NCBI GenBank assembly: GCA_000719025.1 | Contig: JODP01000005.1 | Span: forward strand, 310,001-374,000 | Source of the DNA: Kineosporia aurantiaca JCM 3230 | GTDB taxonomy: Bacteria; Actinomycetota; Actinomycetes; Actinomycetales; Kineosporiaceae | Direction of reading: 5' to 3' | DNA: 64,000 nucleotides | In this document: positions 1 to 7,934 of the stretch, one piece after another | How positions within the stretch are numbered: the stretch's first letter is position 1 | Layout: every line of letters starts with the position of its first letter | Translations under genes and position numbers: made by a program | Notes under the pieces: model-generated | Database searches by the model: none | Told to the model about the DNA's origin: nothing | What the model saw: only the letters and a program-made list of their open reading frames with translations

Positions 1-241
1 CCGTGTCCTTCTCCGCGTCGCTCTCCCCGCCGACCAGGCCGATCAGCCGCAGCAGGCCCACCACCAGAGCGAGCACGACGATGAACCCGGCCGCCCCGAG
101 CAGCACCCGGCGCCGGCGGACCGGGTCGCGCAACGGCGCTTCCTCGGCGATGTCGTGCAGCAGCTCGGTGGTCGGGGTGGGCGGGGACTGCGGTGGAGCC
201 TCGTCCAGGTCTTCCGCCGGGGTCTGCGTGGTCGTGCTCAT
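1..241 (-). CDS. Partial membrane protein, N-terminal part only
   Basis: The first 80 codons of a minus-strand gene that runs off the left edge. The ATG at 241 opens a Thr/Pro/Glu-rich cytoplasmic stretch of about 40 residues, then a basic DPVRRRRVLLG patch and one hydrophobic helix (FIVVLALVVGLLRLIGLVG, about residues 52-70), followed by charged residues. This is the layout of a single-pass or signal-anchor protein with its main domain after the helix. I cannot name the family, because only the leader and anchor are in view. No stop is visible. Confidence 0.6.
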   Translation of the reverse strand, partial: MSTTTQTPAEDLDEAPPQSPPTPTTELLHDIAEEAPLRDPVRRRRVLLGAAGFIVVLALVVGLLRLIGLVGGESDAEKDT

Positions 242-324
242 GGTCCGTCATCGGACCGTGGACAGCCCTAGGTAACCGGCTCCGGGTCGCAGTAGGGCAT
301 TCGGAGCACAGCTCAGTTCAGAGT

Positions 325-1215
325 TCAGTTCAGCGCACCCACGAGGGCGTGCACGGATTCGACCGCGGGAACGGCGATGCCGTGGCGGCTCGCTGCCCTC
401 AGCACGGCTCCGGTGATCGCATCGTGCTCCAGCGGCAGGCCGGCCAGCCGGTCGCGCAGCATGGACGTGGTCGCTCCGTCGGGGAAGCCCTGCAGCCAGG
501 TGACCGTGGCGCGGGCGTGGCCGGGAGCGATCACCGCGCCGGCGGCCCGGGCCACCTCGGCCCCCTCCTCCAGCAGGCGAACGGCGAACTCGGCCACGGC
601 CGCATCCCGGAACACCTCGATCCGGCGCTGGGTCAGGGCGGTGATCGGGTTGGTGACCAGGTTGGTCAGCAGCTTCTGCCAGGCCACGGTGACGAAATCG
701 GGGTCGGCGCGGACCTTCAGCCCGCCGGCCACCAGCCGCTCCCGGAAGCGCAGGGCGGCCGCGTCGTCCGGGATCACCAGGTCGGCCGGCACGTCGACGG
801 TGTGGATGACCACCACGCCCGGCTGGGGACGCTCGCTGTTGATGTAGACCCCGGCCGGCACCACCGACGATGCGCCCAGGTAGGACTCGACCCGCTCGTG
901 GTGCTCGATCCCGTTCTGCGCGACCAGCACCGCCGTGTCCGGGTCGGCAGCGGCCCGGAGCCATTCGCCGACCGCCGGGGTCTGATGCGCCTTGACCGCC
1001 AGCACGACCAGCCGGTGTTCCTTGATCTCGGCCGGCTCGGTGGTGTGGGTGACCGGGATCGACTCGGTGCGACCGCCCTCGGTCACCTCGAAGGCCGACA
1101 CGGGCGTGCCGCCGCACACCGTGATCGGATGCCCGGCGCGGTACAGGGCCGCCCCGATCGCCATCCCGATCGCCCCGGCCCCGACGACCGCCACGGGTTC
1201 TGCTGTGTATTCCAC
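325..1215 (-). CDS. Ketopantoate reductase family oxidoreductase (PanE/ApbA-like)
   Basis: A protein of 296 residues, the usual length for PanE/ApbA. The N-terminus carries a Rossmann NAD(P)-binding motif, VVGAGAIGMAIGAAL (residues 9-23). VVLAVKAHQT (about 70-79) holds the lysine conserved in this family, and AQNGIEHHERV matches the family's QNG motif. Family members reduce 2-dehydropantoate to pantoate with NADPH for coenzyme A synthesis, but many actinobacterial paralogues act on other 2-keto acids, so the substrate is not certain. The GTG start at 1215 follows an AAGGTGGA ribosome site. It lies 36 bp downstream of the CGNR gene on the same strand, so the two are probably co-transcribed and this enzyme may be that regulator's target. 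Confidence 0.85.
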   Translation of the reverse strand: MEYTAEPVAVVGAGAIGMAIGAALYRAGHPITVCGGTPVSAFEVTEGGRTESIPVTHTTEPAEIKEHRLVVLAVKAHQTPAVGEWLRAAADPDTAVLVAQNGIEHHERVESYLGASSVVPAGVYINSERPQPGVVVIHTVDVPADLVIPDDAAALRFRERLVAGGLKVRADPDFVTVAWQKLLTNLVTNPITALTQRRIEVFRDAAVAEFAVRLLEEGAEVARAAGAVIAPGHARATVTWLQGFPDGATTSMLRDRLAGLPLEHDAITGAVLRAASRHGIAVPAVESVHALVGALN

Positions 1216-1251
1216 GGTGTTCCACCTTCGCCGAGCTCACGGGTTACCGCA

Positions 1252-1788
1252 TCAGGTACGGTGCCGAGCCCGGAAAGCGTTCACCTTGGCGGCGTTTCCG
1301 CACTCGCTCATCCCGCACCAGCGGCGGCTGCCGGCCCGGGAGACATCCAGGTACAGGCGGGTGCAGCGGTCGTTGGCGCAGTCCTTGACCCGGTCCAGAT
1401 CGGGACCGGCCATCAGGTCGAGCGCATCCCGCACCAGCGCGGCGAGCGACTGCTCGATCGTACCCGTGCGGGTCACCCGGCCGTCGGCGGCCAGTTCCAG
1501 CCGGGGGCCCGGCGCGGCCGCCAGTTCGTTGAGCAGGGCCACGTCGGCCTCCGGCAGCGGGCGGTCCGCGCCCCGGACCGCGGTCATCACCCGGTAGAGG
1601 CACTCGCGCACCTGCCGGACCCGCTCGAGCGCGGCCGGGTCGGCCTGCACGGTGAGGCCGAGCGAGGAGCCCCGGGTCCAGGACTCGACGTCGGCCGGGC
1701 TGTGCAGCTGCTCCTCGGGCCGGTCGCGCCGCCATTTGAGGGTGCCGAGCAGATCCAGGCTCGGGCGGTTGCTGACATACACGAACAT
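1252..1788 (-). CDS. CGNR zinc-finger/ABATE-domain transcriptional regulator
   Basis: A protein of 178 residues. The N-terminal part (about 1-125) looks like the ABATE (DUF1470) putative stress-sensing domain. The C-terminus has a CGNR-type zinc finger: CANDRCTRLYLD and WCGMSECGN, that is two C-x4-C pairs at about residues 137-168. The canonical CGN-R ending appears as CGNAAK. Proteins of this family are DNA-binding regulators, usually uncharacterised. The ATG at 1788 is preceded by AAGGTGG. That ribosome site sits inside a perfect 7-bp-arm inverted repeat (1789-1809), so autoregulation at this site is plausible. It heads a probable two-gene unit with the ketopantoate-reductase-like gene. Confidence 0.88.
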   Translation of the reverse strand: MFVYVSNRPSLDLLGTLKWRRDRPEEQLHSPADVESWTRGSSLGLTVQADPAALERVRQVRECLYRVMTAVRGADRPLPEADVALLNELAAAPGPRLELAADGRVTRTGTIEQSLAALVRDALDLMAGPDLDRVKDCANDRCTRLYLDVSRAGSRRWCGMSECGNAAKVNAFRARHRT

Positions 1789-1809
1789 GTAACCACCTTA
1801 ACTGGTTAC
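1789..1809. promoter_or_regulatory. Inverted repeat GTAACCA-N7-TGGTTAC, candidate operator
   Basis: The repeat has perfect 7-bp arms and a 7-bp spacer. It lies in the 51-bp divergent gap between the CGNR regulator and the DinB-aminotransferase gene, directly against the regulator's ATG and covering its ribosome-binding site. The symmetry and placement suggest a dimeric regulator that could control both divergent genes. The identity of the binding protein is inferred. Confidence 0.55.
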
Positions 1810-1839
1810 TTTGGCCGCGTCAGCGGTTAGAGTCCTGAC

Positions 1840-3483
1840 GTGACGAATCCAGCTGCAGCACGGCCCGCCCTGGAAGTACCGGGCGAGGATTTCCGGTACT
1901 TCGCCGACCGCGCCCTGGACGGCCTGCGCGCGGTGATCCTGGAGCTCGGCGACGAGCTGGTGAACCAGCGCCCCACGCCCACCGCGAACAGCCCGTTCGG
2001 CCTGGTCACCCACGTGATCGGCGTGCTCGACTACTGGTGCGGAACGCTGATCGCGGGGCGCCCGGTGAACCGGGACCGCGAGGCCGAGTTCCGGGCCACC
2101 GGGAGCACCGCCGACCTGGTCGCCGCGCTCGACGCCGCCCAGGCCCGGCTGCACGCCGATCTGGAGAAGCTGATCTCGGACGCTCCCCCGGCCCTGGACC
2201 CGGACCCGAATTTCAGCGGTCCGGACCGGGAACTGACCCAGGGCGGAATCCTCCTGCACGTGTACGAAGAACTGGCCCAGCACCACGGCCAGCTCGAGGG
2301 GCTCCGCGACGCGCTGGTGCCGACCGTCCCAGCGTTCGAGCCCCCGCTGGCCTGGCTGCGCGCCAAGCAGGGGGTGAAATGGCGTCGTCCGGGCGCCGAC
2401 CTGCTGCCGGCCTGGGTCGCCGACATGGACTTCCCGGTCGCCCCGGTGGTCCGTCAGAGCGTGCTCGAGGTGCTCGACCGGGGTGATCTCGGTTACCCGG
2501 ACTGGCCTTTCGACCGGCATCCGCTGGCCGAGGGGTTCGCGGCGCGGTCGCAGCGGCAGTTCGGCTGGCGCCCCGACCCGACCCAGGTGCGAGGCATCAC
2601 CGACCTGCTCGCCGGACTGCAGATCCTGCTCGACCTGACCACCGAACCGGGTGACGGCGTGATCCTGCAGGAGCCCAACTACCCGCCCTTCCGCGCGACC
2701 CTGCCGACCATGAAGCGTGAGGCCATCGGGTTGCCGGTGGTGCTCGACGGGGACGTCTGGCGACACGACTTCTCCGCTCTGGAAGCGGCTTTGACCAACC
2801 GCCGGGCGAAGGTGCTGCTCGTGGTCAACCCGCACAACCCGACCGGCACCGCGTTCGGCGCCGAAGAGCTGCACCGGCTGGCCGATCTCGCCCTGCGGCA
2901 CGATCTGCTGGTGATCAGCGACGAGATCCACGCCGACCTGGTGCACGAGCCGAACCGGCACATCCCCTTCGCCGCCCTCGGTCCCGAGATCGCCGCCCGC
3001 ACGGTCACGCTGACGTCGGCGACCAAGGCCTTCAACATTGCCGGCCTGCGCACCGCCATCGCGCACATCGGACCCGAGGCGGTGCGTCAGCTCTGGGACG
3101 CGGAGCCGCCGGACATCCATGGGGTGGCGAACGTGCTGGGCGTCGAGGCCACCCGGGCGGCCTGGGAACAAGGGGACGACTGGCTGGCCGGCGTGCGCAC
3201 CCACCTGCTCGCCCAGCGGGATCGGCTGAGCAAGGCGGTGGCGGAAATGCCCGGAGTGAGCCTGCGGGCACCCGATGCGACCTACCTGGCCTGGCTGGAC
3301 TGTTCCGGGGCGGACCTCGGCGAGGATGCCGGAGGCTTCTTCCGGCGCCGGGCCCGGGTCCGGCTGAGCCCGGGACCGGACTATGGCGGCGGTCCGGAGT
3401 GGGTCCGGCTGAACTTCGCGGCGAGCACGGCCGTGCTGGATGAGATCACCGGCCGGATGCGCGAGGCCCTGGAAGCCCGCTAG
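1840..3483 (+). CDS. DinB/DUF664 domain fused to a PatB/MalY-type PLP aminotransferase
   Basis: A single 547-residue reading frame with two complete domains. Residues about 10-165 are a DinB-like (DUF664, mycothiol-transferase-like) four-helix domain, with the typical VTHVIGVLDYWCG and YEELAQHHGQL histidine segments that bind a metal in this family. Residues about 170-547 are a fold-type I PLP enzyme of the PatB/MalY type. LPAWVADMDFPV is its characteristic N-terminal motif, NPHNPTG binds cofactor, SDEIHADL carries the PLP aspartate, and TSATKAFNIAGLR carries the Schiff-base lysine. PatB/MalY proteins are C-S beta-lyases (cystathionine beta-lyase type) or aminotransferases. The GTG at 1840 gives the full DinB domain. 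It ends four bases into the convergent phosphodiesterase gene. A thiol-related substrate, such as a mycothiol or cysteine conjugate, would fit both halves, but that is inference. Confidence 0.85.
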   Translation: MTNPAAARPALEVPGEDFRYFADRALDGLRAVILELGDELVNQRPTPTANSPFGLVTHVIGVLDYWCGTLIAGRPVNRDREAEFRATGSTADLVAALDAAQARLHADLEKLISDAPPALDPDPNFSGPDRELTQGGILLHVYEELAQHHGQLEGLRDALVPTVPAFEPPLAWLRAKQGVKWRRPGADLLPAWVADMDFPVAPVVRQSVLEVLDRGDLGYPDWPFDRHPLAEGFAARSQRQFGWRPDPTQVRGITDLLAGLQILLDLTTEPGDGVILQEPNYPPFRATLPTMKREAIGLPVVLDGDVWRHDFSALEAALTNRRAKVLLVVNPHNPTGTAFGAEELHRLADLALRHDLLVISDEIHADLVHEPNRHIPFAALGPEIAARTVTLTSATKAFNIAGLRTAIAHIGPEAVRQLWDAEPPDIHGVANVLGVEATRAAWEQGDDWLAGVRTHLLAQRDRLSKAVAEMPGVSLRAPDATYLAWLDCSGADLGEDAGGFFRRRARVRLSPGPDYGGGPEWVRLNFAASTAVLDEITGRMREALEAR

Positions 3484-4217
3484 AGCGTACGGAAATGCGT
3501 GACCAGCCGGGCGTCGTCCCCAAGGATGTGGAGGGCGTATCCCGGATTGACCTCCAGGTCGAGCAGACCCGCCGCCTCGACCGGCGCCAGGGTGGTGGAG
3601 ACGCATCCGGGGCCGACCACCAGAAGCCTTCCGGCGAAGGTGGTGACGGCCGCGGTGTGGGCATGGCCACAGATCAGCGCGGCGACTTCGGGGTGCGGCC
3701 CGAGCAGCTCGGCCAGCCGTTCCTCGCCGGTCTGGCGGATCCGGTCGAGGAAGGGCACGTGCAGCATCGCGGGCGGGTGATGAAAGGCCACCAGGGCCGG
3801 CCGGGCGGGGTCCCGTTCGCTCAGCGCGGTTTTCAGCCAGGTGAGCGTGCTCTCGCTCAGCAGACCCGCGCTCTGGCCCGGAATCACACTGTCACACAAC
3901 AGGAAATCGGTGCCCCCGATCGTCACCAGTTGATTGATCTCCGCCCCGGAGGACTCCCGCCCGAGCAGACCGGGACCGAACTGCTCACGGACGTCGTGGT
4001 TTCCGGGGAGCACCAGCACCGGGACCTCGAGCCGGGCCAGCAGGTCCCGGGCGACCGTGTACTCCTCGGCCGTGCCGTGATCGGCGATGTCCCCGGTGAC
4101 CAGCACCGCGCCGAGATCCGGCATCAGCGCCAGCCGGCCCACCAGCCGTCCGGCCCGCGCCGTCGCGCGGTCGCCCAGGTCGATGTGCAGGTCACTGATG
4201 TGCGCAAACGTAAGCAT
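3480..4217 (-). CDS. Calcineurin-like metallophosphoesterase (3',5'-cyclic-nucleotide phosphodiesterase type)
   Basis: A protein of 245 residues with the whole metallophosphoesterase motif set: ISDLHIDLG (DxH), VLVTGDIADHG (GD), LPGNHDVRE (GNHD), FHHPPAM (H) and ICGHAHTAA (GHxH). This is the CpdA/Icc group of dinuclear-metal phosphodiesterases, which hydrolyse cyclic nucleotides or other phosphodiesters; the substrate cannot be read from sequence. The ATG at 4217 is preceded by GGAGG at good spacing. An upstream extension of the frame to 4613 would run through the glycine riboswitch and is rejected. The gene is convergent with the DinB-aminotransferase gene and divergent from gcvT. Confidence 0.88.
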   Translation of the reverse strand: MLTFAHISDLHIDLGDRATARAGRLVGRLALMPDLGAVLVTGDIADHGTAEEYTVARDLLARLEVPVLVLPGNHDVREQFGPGLLGRESSGAEINQLVTIGGTDFLLCDSVIPGQSAGLLSESTLTWLKTALSERDPARPALVAFHHPPAMLHVPFLDRIRQTGEERLAELLGPHPEVAALICGHAHTAAVTTFAGRLLVVGPGCVSTTLAPVEAAGLLDLEVNPGYALHILGDDARLVTHFRTL

Positions 4218-4357
4218 GGACGTCCTCCATCGGTCGATGGATGAATGGTCACGGACCGGACGTTCCCGGCAAAGGGCCGGTGCGCCACCGGTGGCCTTCT
4301 CCGGCGGACATCGGCTACCGTTGTCGACGGACTCAACCCCAACTGAATACGCCGTCG

Positions 4358-4560
4358 ACGCGCGACGGGAGAGCCTGCCGCGGTGCCACCGCGGAAGCGC
4401 CGTAGGAGCAACTCCTCCCCAGGAATCTCTCAGGCCCAGATACCGTCGCGACGAGGCACCTCTGGAGAACTTCCGGCCCGATGCCGGTTTACCGAAGGTG
4501 ATGTGCCGGGCCACCCGTGGTGATCCGGCCAAGCTCTCAGGTCCCCAGGACAGAGCGGGG
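4358..4560 (+). ncRNA. Tandem glycine riboswitch
   Basis: Two adjacent glycine aptamers precede gcvT. The first runs about 4361-4450 and is closed by CGCGACGG (4361-4368) pairing with CCGTCGCG (4443-4450); inside it are GGGAGAG, GCCGTAGGAGCAACTCCTCC and GAATCTCTCAGG. The second runs about 4457-4560 and has CTCTGGAGA, ACCGAAGGTGATG, AAGCTCTCAGGT and the closing GGACAGAGCGGG. These are the conserved elements of the gcvT-motif riboswitch, which binds glycine and normally turns on the glycine-cleavage genes. The ribosome site of gcvT lies about 15 bases further on, so control could be at translation; no clear terminator follows. Confidence 0.95.
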
Positions 4561-4588
4561 AGGGATCGCGGATCCGGAAGGCTGCTCG

Positions 4589-5689
4589 ATGTCCCAGGCC
4601 AGGTCCCTGGCAACGCCCCTGCTCGACGTGCACACCGGACTGGGCGCCCGGCTCACCGATTTCGCCGGCTGGCGGATGCCGCTGAAGTACACCAGCGAGC
4701 TCGCCGAGCACCAGGCCGTGCGCACCACCGCCGGCCTCTTCGACCTCAGCCACATGGGGGAGATCCGGGTGCGCGGGCCGCAGGCCGCCGCCGTCCTCGA
4801 CCACGCGCTGGTCGGCAAGCTCTCGGCGATCGCCGTCGGCCGGGCCAAGTACTCGCTGCTGTGCGACGAGAACGGTGGCATCCTCGACGATCTGGTCACC
4901 TACCGCCTGGCCGAGGACGAGTACCTGGTCATCGCCAACGCCTCGAACACCGGCGTGGTCGCCGAGGCCCTGGCCGAGCGCGTGCGGCCCTTCGATGCCG
5001 AGATCGTCGACGAGACCGCGCAGACCGCTCTGATCGCCGTCCAGGGTCCGGCCTCCACGGCCATTGTCGAAGGGCTTCTGGGCGCCTCGGTCTCCGCTCT
5101 GCGGTACTACGCGTGCATGCCCGCGCGGTTGGCCGGGCTGGACGTGCTGCTCGCCCGCACCGGTTACACCGGTGAGGACGGCTTCGAGGTCTACGTGGCG
5201 GCTGATCAGGCTTCCGTTCTCTGGCAGGCGCTTTACGCCGCCACCGAGGCCGCCGGAGGGCGAGCAGCCGGGCTGGCCTGCCGGGACACGCTCCGTCTGG
5301 AGGCCGGGATGCCGCTCTACGGCAACGAACTGGGCCTGGAGACGGATCCGTACGCGGCCGGGCTCGGCCGGGTTGTTCAGCTGGGCAAGAGTTTCGTCGG
5401 GCAGGAGGCCCTTTCGCAGGCTGCCTCGACCCAGCCGGCGAGGGTGCTGACCGGGCTCAGCGGCCAGGGCCGGCGGGCCGCCCGCGCGGGTAACCCTGTT
5501 CTCAACGCGGCCGGCGAGCCGATCGGCGTCATTACTTCCGGCGCCCTCTCCCCCACTCTGGGGCGCCCGATCGCCCTGGCCTACGTCGACCGCGAGGAAG
5601 CGGTGGAGGGGCGGGCCCTGAGCGTGGACGTGCGCGGCACGCTGCTGCCCTTCGACGTCACGCCGTACCCGTTCTACCGGCGTTCCTGA
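4589..5689 (+). CDS. gcvT: Glycine cleavage system T protein (aminomethyltransferase)
   Basis: A protein of 366 residues, normal for GcvT. It transfers the methylene group from the aminomethyl-lipoyl arm of H protein to tetrahydrofolate and releases ammonia. Recognisable segments are LTDFAGWRMPLKY, LFDLSHMGEIRVRG, ALIAVQGPAS, RTGYTGEDGFEVY and the C-terminal barrel with VITSGALSPTLGRPIALAYV. The ATG at 4589 is chosen because GGAAGG stands 7 bases upstream and the alternative start at 4517 would lie inside the riboswitch. It is followed 36 bp later by gcvH. The large P protein and the L protein are not in the window. Confidence 0.95.
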   Translation: MSQARSLATPLLDVHTGLGARLTDFAGWRMPLKYTSELAEHQAVRTTAGLFDLSHMGEIRVRGPQAAAVLDHALVGKLSAIAVGRAKYSLLCDENGGILDDLVTYRLAEDEYLVIANASNTGVVAEALAERVRPFDAEIVDETAQTALIAVQGPASTAIVEGLLGASVSALRYYACMPARLAGLDVLLARTGYTGEDGFEVYVAADQASVLWQALYAATEAAGGRAAGLACRDTLRLEAGMPLYGNELGLETDPYAAGLGRVVQLGKSFVGQEALSQAASTQPARVLTGLSGQGRRAARAGNPVLNAAGEPIGVITSGALSPTLGRPIALAYVDREEAVEGRALSVDVRGTLLPFDVTPYPFYRRS

Positions 5690-5725
5690 TCTTTTCCGTT
5701 CCCGAAGTTCGTTGAAGGAGTTCCG

Positions 5726-6121
5726 ATGGCTCACCCCACCGACCGCCTGTACACCGCCGAGCACGAATGGGTGCTGATCGCGCCCGGTACCGCGGACAGT
5801 GACCTGCCCAGCAAGCCGGTCCGGATCGGCCTGACCACCTTCGCCCTGGACGCCCTGGGCGACGTGGTGTTCGTCGACCTTCCGGAGGCCGGCACCACCG
5901 TCACCGCGGGCGATGCCTGTGGTGAGGTCGAGTCCACCAAGTCCGTCTCCGACCTGTACTCCCCGGTCACCGGGGTGGTGGCCGAGGTGAACCAGGCGAT
6001 CGTGGACGATCCGGCGCTGATCGCCGCCGACCCGTACGCCGGGGGCTGGCTGTTCTCGGTGCGGGCCGAGGCGACCGCCAAGCTGCTGACTTCCGGCGAG
6101 TACGAAGCGCTCCTCGACTAG
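5726..6121 (+). CDS. gcvH: Glycine cleavage system H protein
   Basis: A lipoyl carrier of 131 residues. It shuttles the aminomethyl group between P, T and L proteins. The lipoyl-accepting lysine is in GEVESTKSVSDLYSPV (about residue 73), within the usual beta-hairpin, and the N-terminal YTAEHEWV is the family signature. The ATG has AAGGAG at ideal spacing. It is slightly longer than the usual 125-128 residues because of an insertion APGTADSDLPSKP near residue 20-32. It is co-transcribed with gcvT under the glycine riboswitch. Confidence 0.95.
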   Translation: MAHPTDRLYTAEHEWVLIAPGTADSDLPSKPVRIGLTTFALDALGDVVFVDLPEAGTTVTAGDACGEVESTKSVSDLYSPVTGVVAEVNQAIVDDPALIAADPYAGGWLFSVRAEATAKLLTSGEYEALLD

Positions 6122-6199
6122 GCACCGACTCCCGTCACCGACTTGGCCGCGGCCTCCGTACCCGGGGTGAGATGGGGGTCGGTGCCGCGGCCAAATCGG
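6121..6199 (+). terminator. Interlocked double-helix element after gcvH
   Basis: Two long complementary pairs overlap in an A-B-A'-B' order. Helix A is 6121-6133 with 6174-6186 (13 bp, one G-U). Helix B is 6138-6152 with 6185-6199 (15 bp, one mismatch). Their 3' strands share bases 6185-6186. They could form an H-type pseudoknot or exclude each other. CCCGTCA (6131-6137) also matches TGACGGG (6202-6208). The element starts at the gcvH stop codon and precedes a convergent gene, so a transcription-end or mRNA-stability role is likely. There is no U-tract. Confidence 0.55.
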
Positions 6200-6321
6200 C
6201 TTGACGGGGTAGGACATGGTCTAACGCATCCTTCGCGGTAACCCCAGCGAAACGCGCGGGTAGGGAACCGAATCCGCCGTTCTCACGACCAGGGGCCCAG
6301 TGGATCAAGGTTTCCGGGCCT

Positions 6322-7020
6322 TCAGGCCGCGACCCGGCGGACCACCAGGTAGGTCCCGCCGGCGAAGAGCGCCGTGATGATCCACGGGTAACCGGCGTAG
6401 AGCGCGGCGGTGGGCTGGTCGGCGAACCAGTGGCCGAACGAGGTCCAGGCCTCGGCGTAGGTCATGATCACGGCGAACGCCCCGGCCACGACGAGCAGGG
6501 CGATCGTGGTGACGTAGACCCCGATCATGCCCCAGCGGGCAAAGAGGCCGCCGAGCAGGGATCCCAAGGCGATCAGGGCCATCATCGGCGCGGCGTACCC
6601 CAGGACCGCGACGACCGGATTCCCCTCGCCCAGCCCCCAGGCGCCGAAGAAGGACAGGTCCACGCCCCAGCCGTCGGTGGCCCGCTCAATGCCGTACAGC
6701 GCGTACAGCACCAGCGCGGACCCGAACGACAGGGCGGTGGCGAAGACCGCGCTGCCCAGGAGATACGTCCGGCGAGTCAGGCTGAGCCCGAGGGCGAACT
6801 GCAGCGGCTTGTTCATCGCCTGGACGAACACCGTCAGCACCACGGCGTAGAGCGAGGCCAGACCGCCGCTGGACGGATTGTCCTGCACCCCGGCCTTGGC
6901 CTGGATCGTCCCGAAGATCACCAGATTGATGGCCAGGGCACTGCCCATGATCGACCAGGGCACGGTGATCGCCTGCCCACTGACCAGGTGGAGCCGTGCC
7001 GCGCTGAGAACCCGGTTCAT
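6322..7020 (-). CDS. ABC transporter permease subunit
   Basis: A hydrophobic protein of 232 residues with about six membrane segments, around residues 22-40, 57-75, 88-110, 140-160, 165-190 and 205-228. It has no recognisable catalytic motif. It overlaps the upstream ATPase gene by four bases (ATGA), so it is the membrane partner of that ATPase. The three-gene order GntR-ATPase-permease is that of YtrA-type exporter operons, which in other Gram-positives respond to cell-wall-active compounds. Substrate is unknown. It is the last gene of the unit and converges on gcvH. Confidence 0.8.
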   Translation of the reverse strand: MNRVLSAARLHLVSGQAITVPWSIMGSALAINLVIFGTIQAKAGVQDNPSSGGLASLYAVVLTVFVQAMNKPLQFALGLSLTRRTYLLGSAVFATALSFGSALVLYALYGIERATDGWGVDLSFFGAWGLGEGNPVVAVLGYAAPMMALIALGSLLGGLFARWGMIGVYVTTIALLVVAGAFAVIMTYAEAWTSFGHWFADQPTAALYAGYPWIITALFAGGTYLVVRRVAA

Positions 7021-7934
7021 CGTTCTTCTCCTGTACTCCCCGGAAGGGTGCTCTGCACCACGAGCTCCTGCAGTGAAACGGGTTTCACGTCCAGACCGAG
7101 CGCCCGGGCGTGCTGCGGGTCGTCCGCGTCGCCCAGGACCGTCACCCGGCTCTGCCCGAGCAGCCGCTCCTCGTGCAGACGAGTCATCGCGTAGGTGAAC
7201 TTGTCCACCGTGTCGGCCGGCCCGCTGATCGTGATCGCCCGGCCGCGCAGCCGCTCGGCCTCCTCGTCGATCACCAGCTGACCCCGGTCCACCACCAGCA
7301 CGTGCTCGATCAGCTCGCTCACCTCGTCGATCAGGTGGGTGGAGAGCAGGATGGTGCGCGGGTTCTCGGCGTAGTCGGCGAGCAGCTGGTTGTAGAACAG
7401 CTGCCGCGCGGTTGCGTCCAGCCCCAGGTAGGGCTCGTCGAACATGGTCAGCGGAGCCCTTGAGGCCAGGCCGGTGACGATGCCCACCGCGGATCGCATA
7501 CCTCGCGAAAGCTTGACCACCCGGCGCTTCTTCGGCAGTTCGAAGAGCTCGACGAGCTCCTCGGCATAGGCCGCGTCCCAGGTCGGGTAGAGCAGCCGGG
7601 CGGCGGTGAACACGTCCCGCACCCGGAAGTAGTCCGGATAGACCTGGTTCTCGGCGCAGAAGCAGATCTGCTGAGTGATCGCGTCGTTCTCGAACGGGTC
7701 ACCGCCGAACACGCTGACGCTGCCCTGGGTGGGCTTCGCGTGACCGGCCAGCATCCGCATCAGCGTGCTCTTGCCGGCCCCGTTGCGCCCGAGCAGACCG
7801 TGAATCACGTTCTGCCGCAGCGCGAAACTCACCTCGCCGACCGCGGTGAAGTCGCCGTACCGCTTCCCCACCCCGCGGACGGACCCCGCTTCCTTGACCA
7901 TGCTGATCGTGCTCCGGTCCTCCAGGGCGTTCAT
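7017..7934 (-). CDS. ABC transporter ATP-binding protein
   Basis: A protein of 305 residues with a complete nucleotide-binding domain: Walker A GRNGAGKST (about 49-57), Walker B LTMFDEP (about 164-170) and H-loop LLSTHL (about 199-204). The signature loop reads LSRGMRS instead of LSGGQ, with Arg in place of the first Gly, a variation seen in YtrB-like ATPases of small exporters. The C-terminal 80 residues are a regulatory extension. It overlaps both neighbours by four bases, so translation is coupled. ATPase function is clear; transported substrate is not. Confidence 0.88.
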   Translation of the reverse strand: MNALEDRSTISMVKEAGSVRGVGKRYGDFTAVGEVSFALRQNVIHGLLGRNGAGKSTLMRMLAGHAKPTQGSVSVFGGDPFENDAITQQICFCAENQVYPDYFRVRDVFTAARLLYPTWDAAYAEELVELFELPKKRRVVKLSRGMRSAVGIVTGLASRAPLTMFDEPYLGLDATARQLFYNQLLADYAENPRTILLSTHLIDEVSELIEHVLVVDRGQLVIDEEAERLRGRAITISGPADTVDKFTYAMTRLHEERLLGQSRVTVLGDADDPQHARALGLDVKPVSLQELVVQSTLPGSTGEER

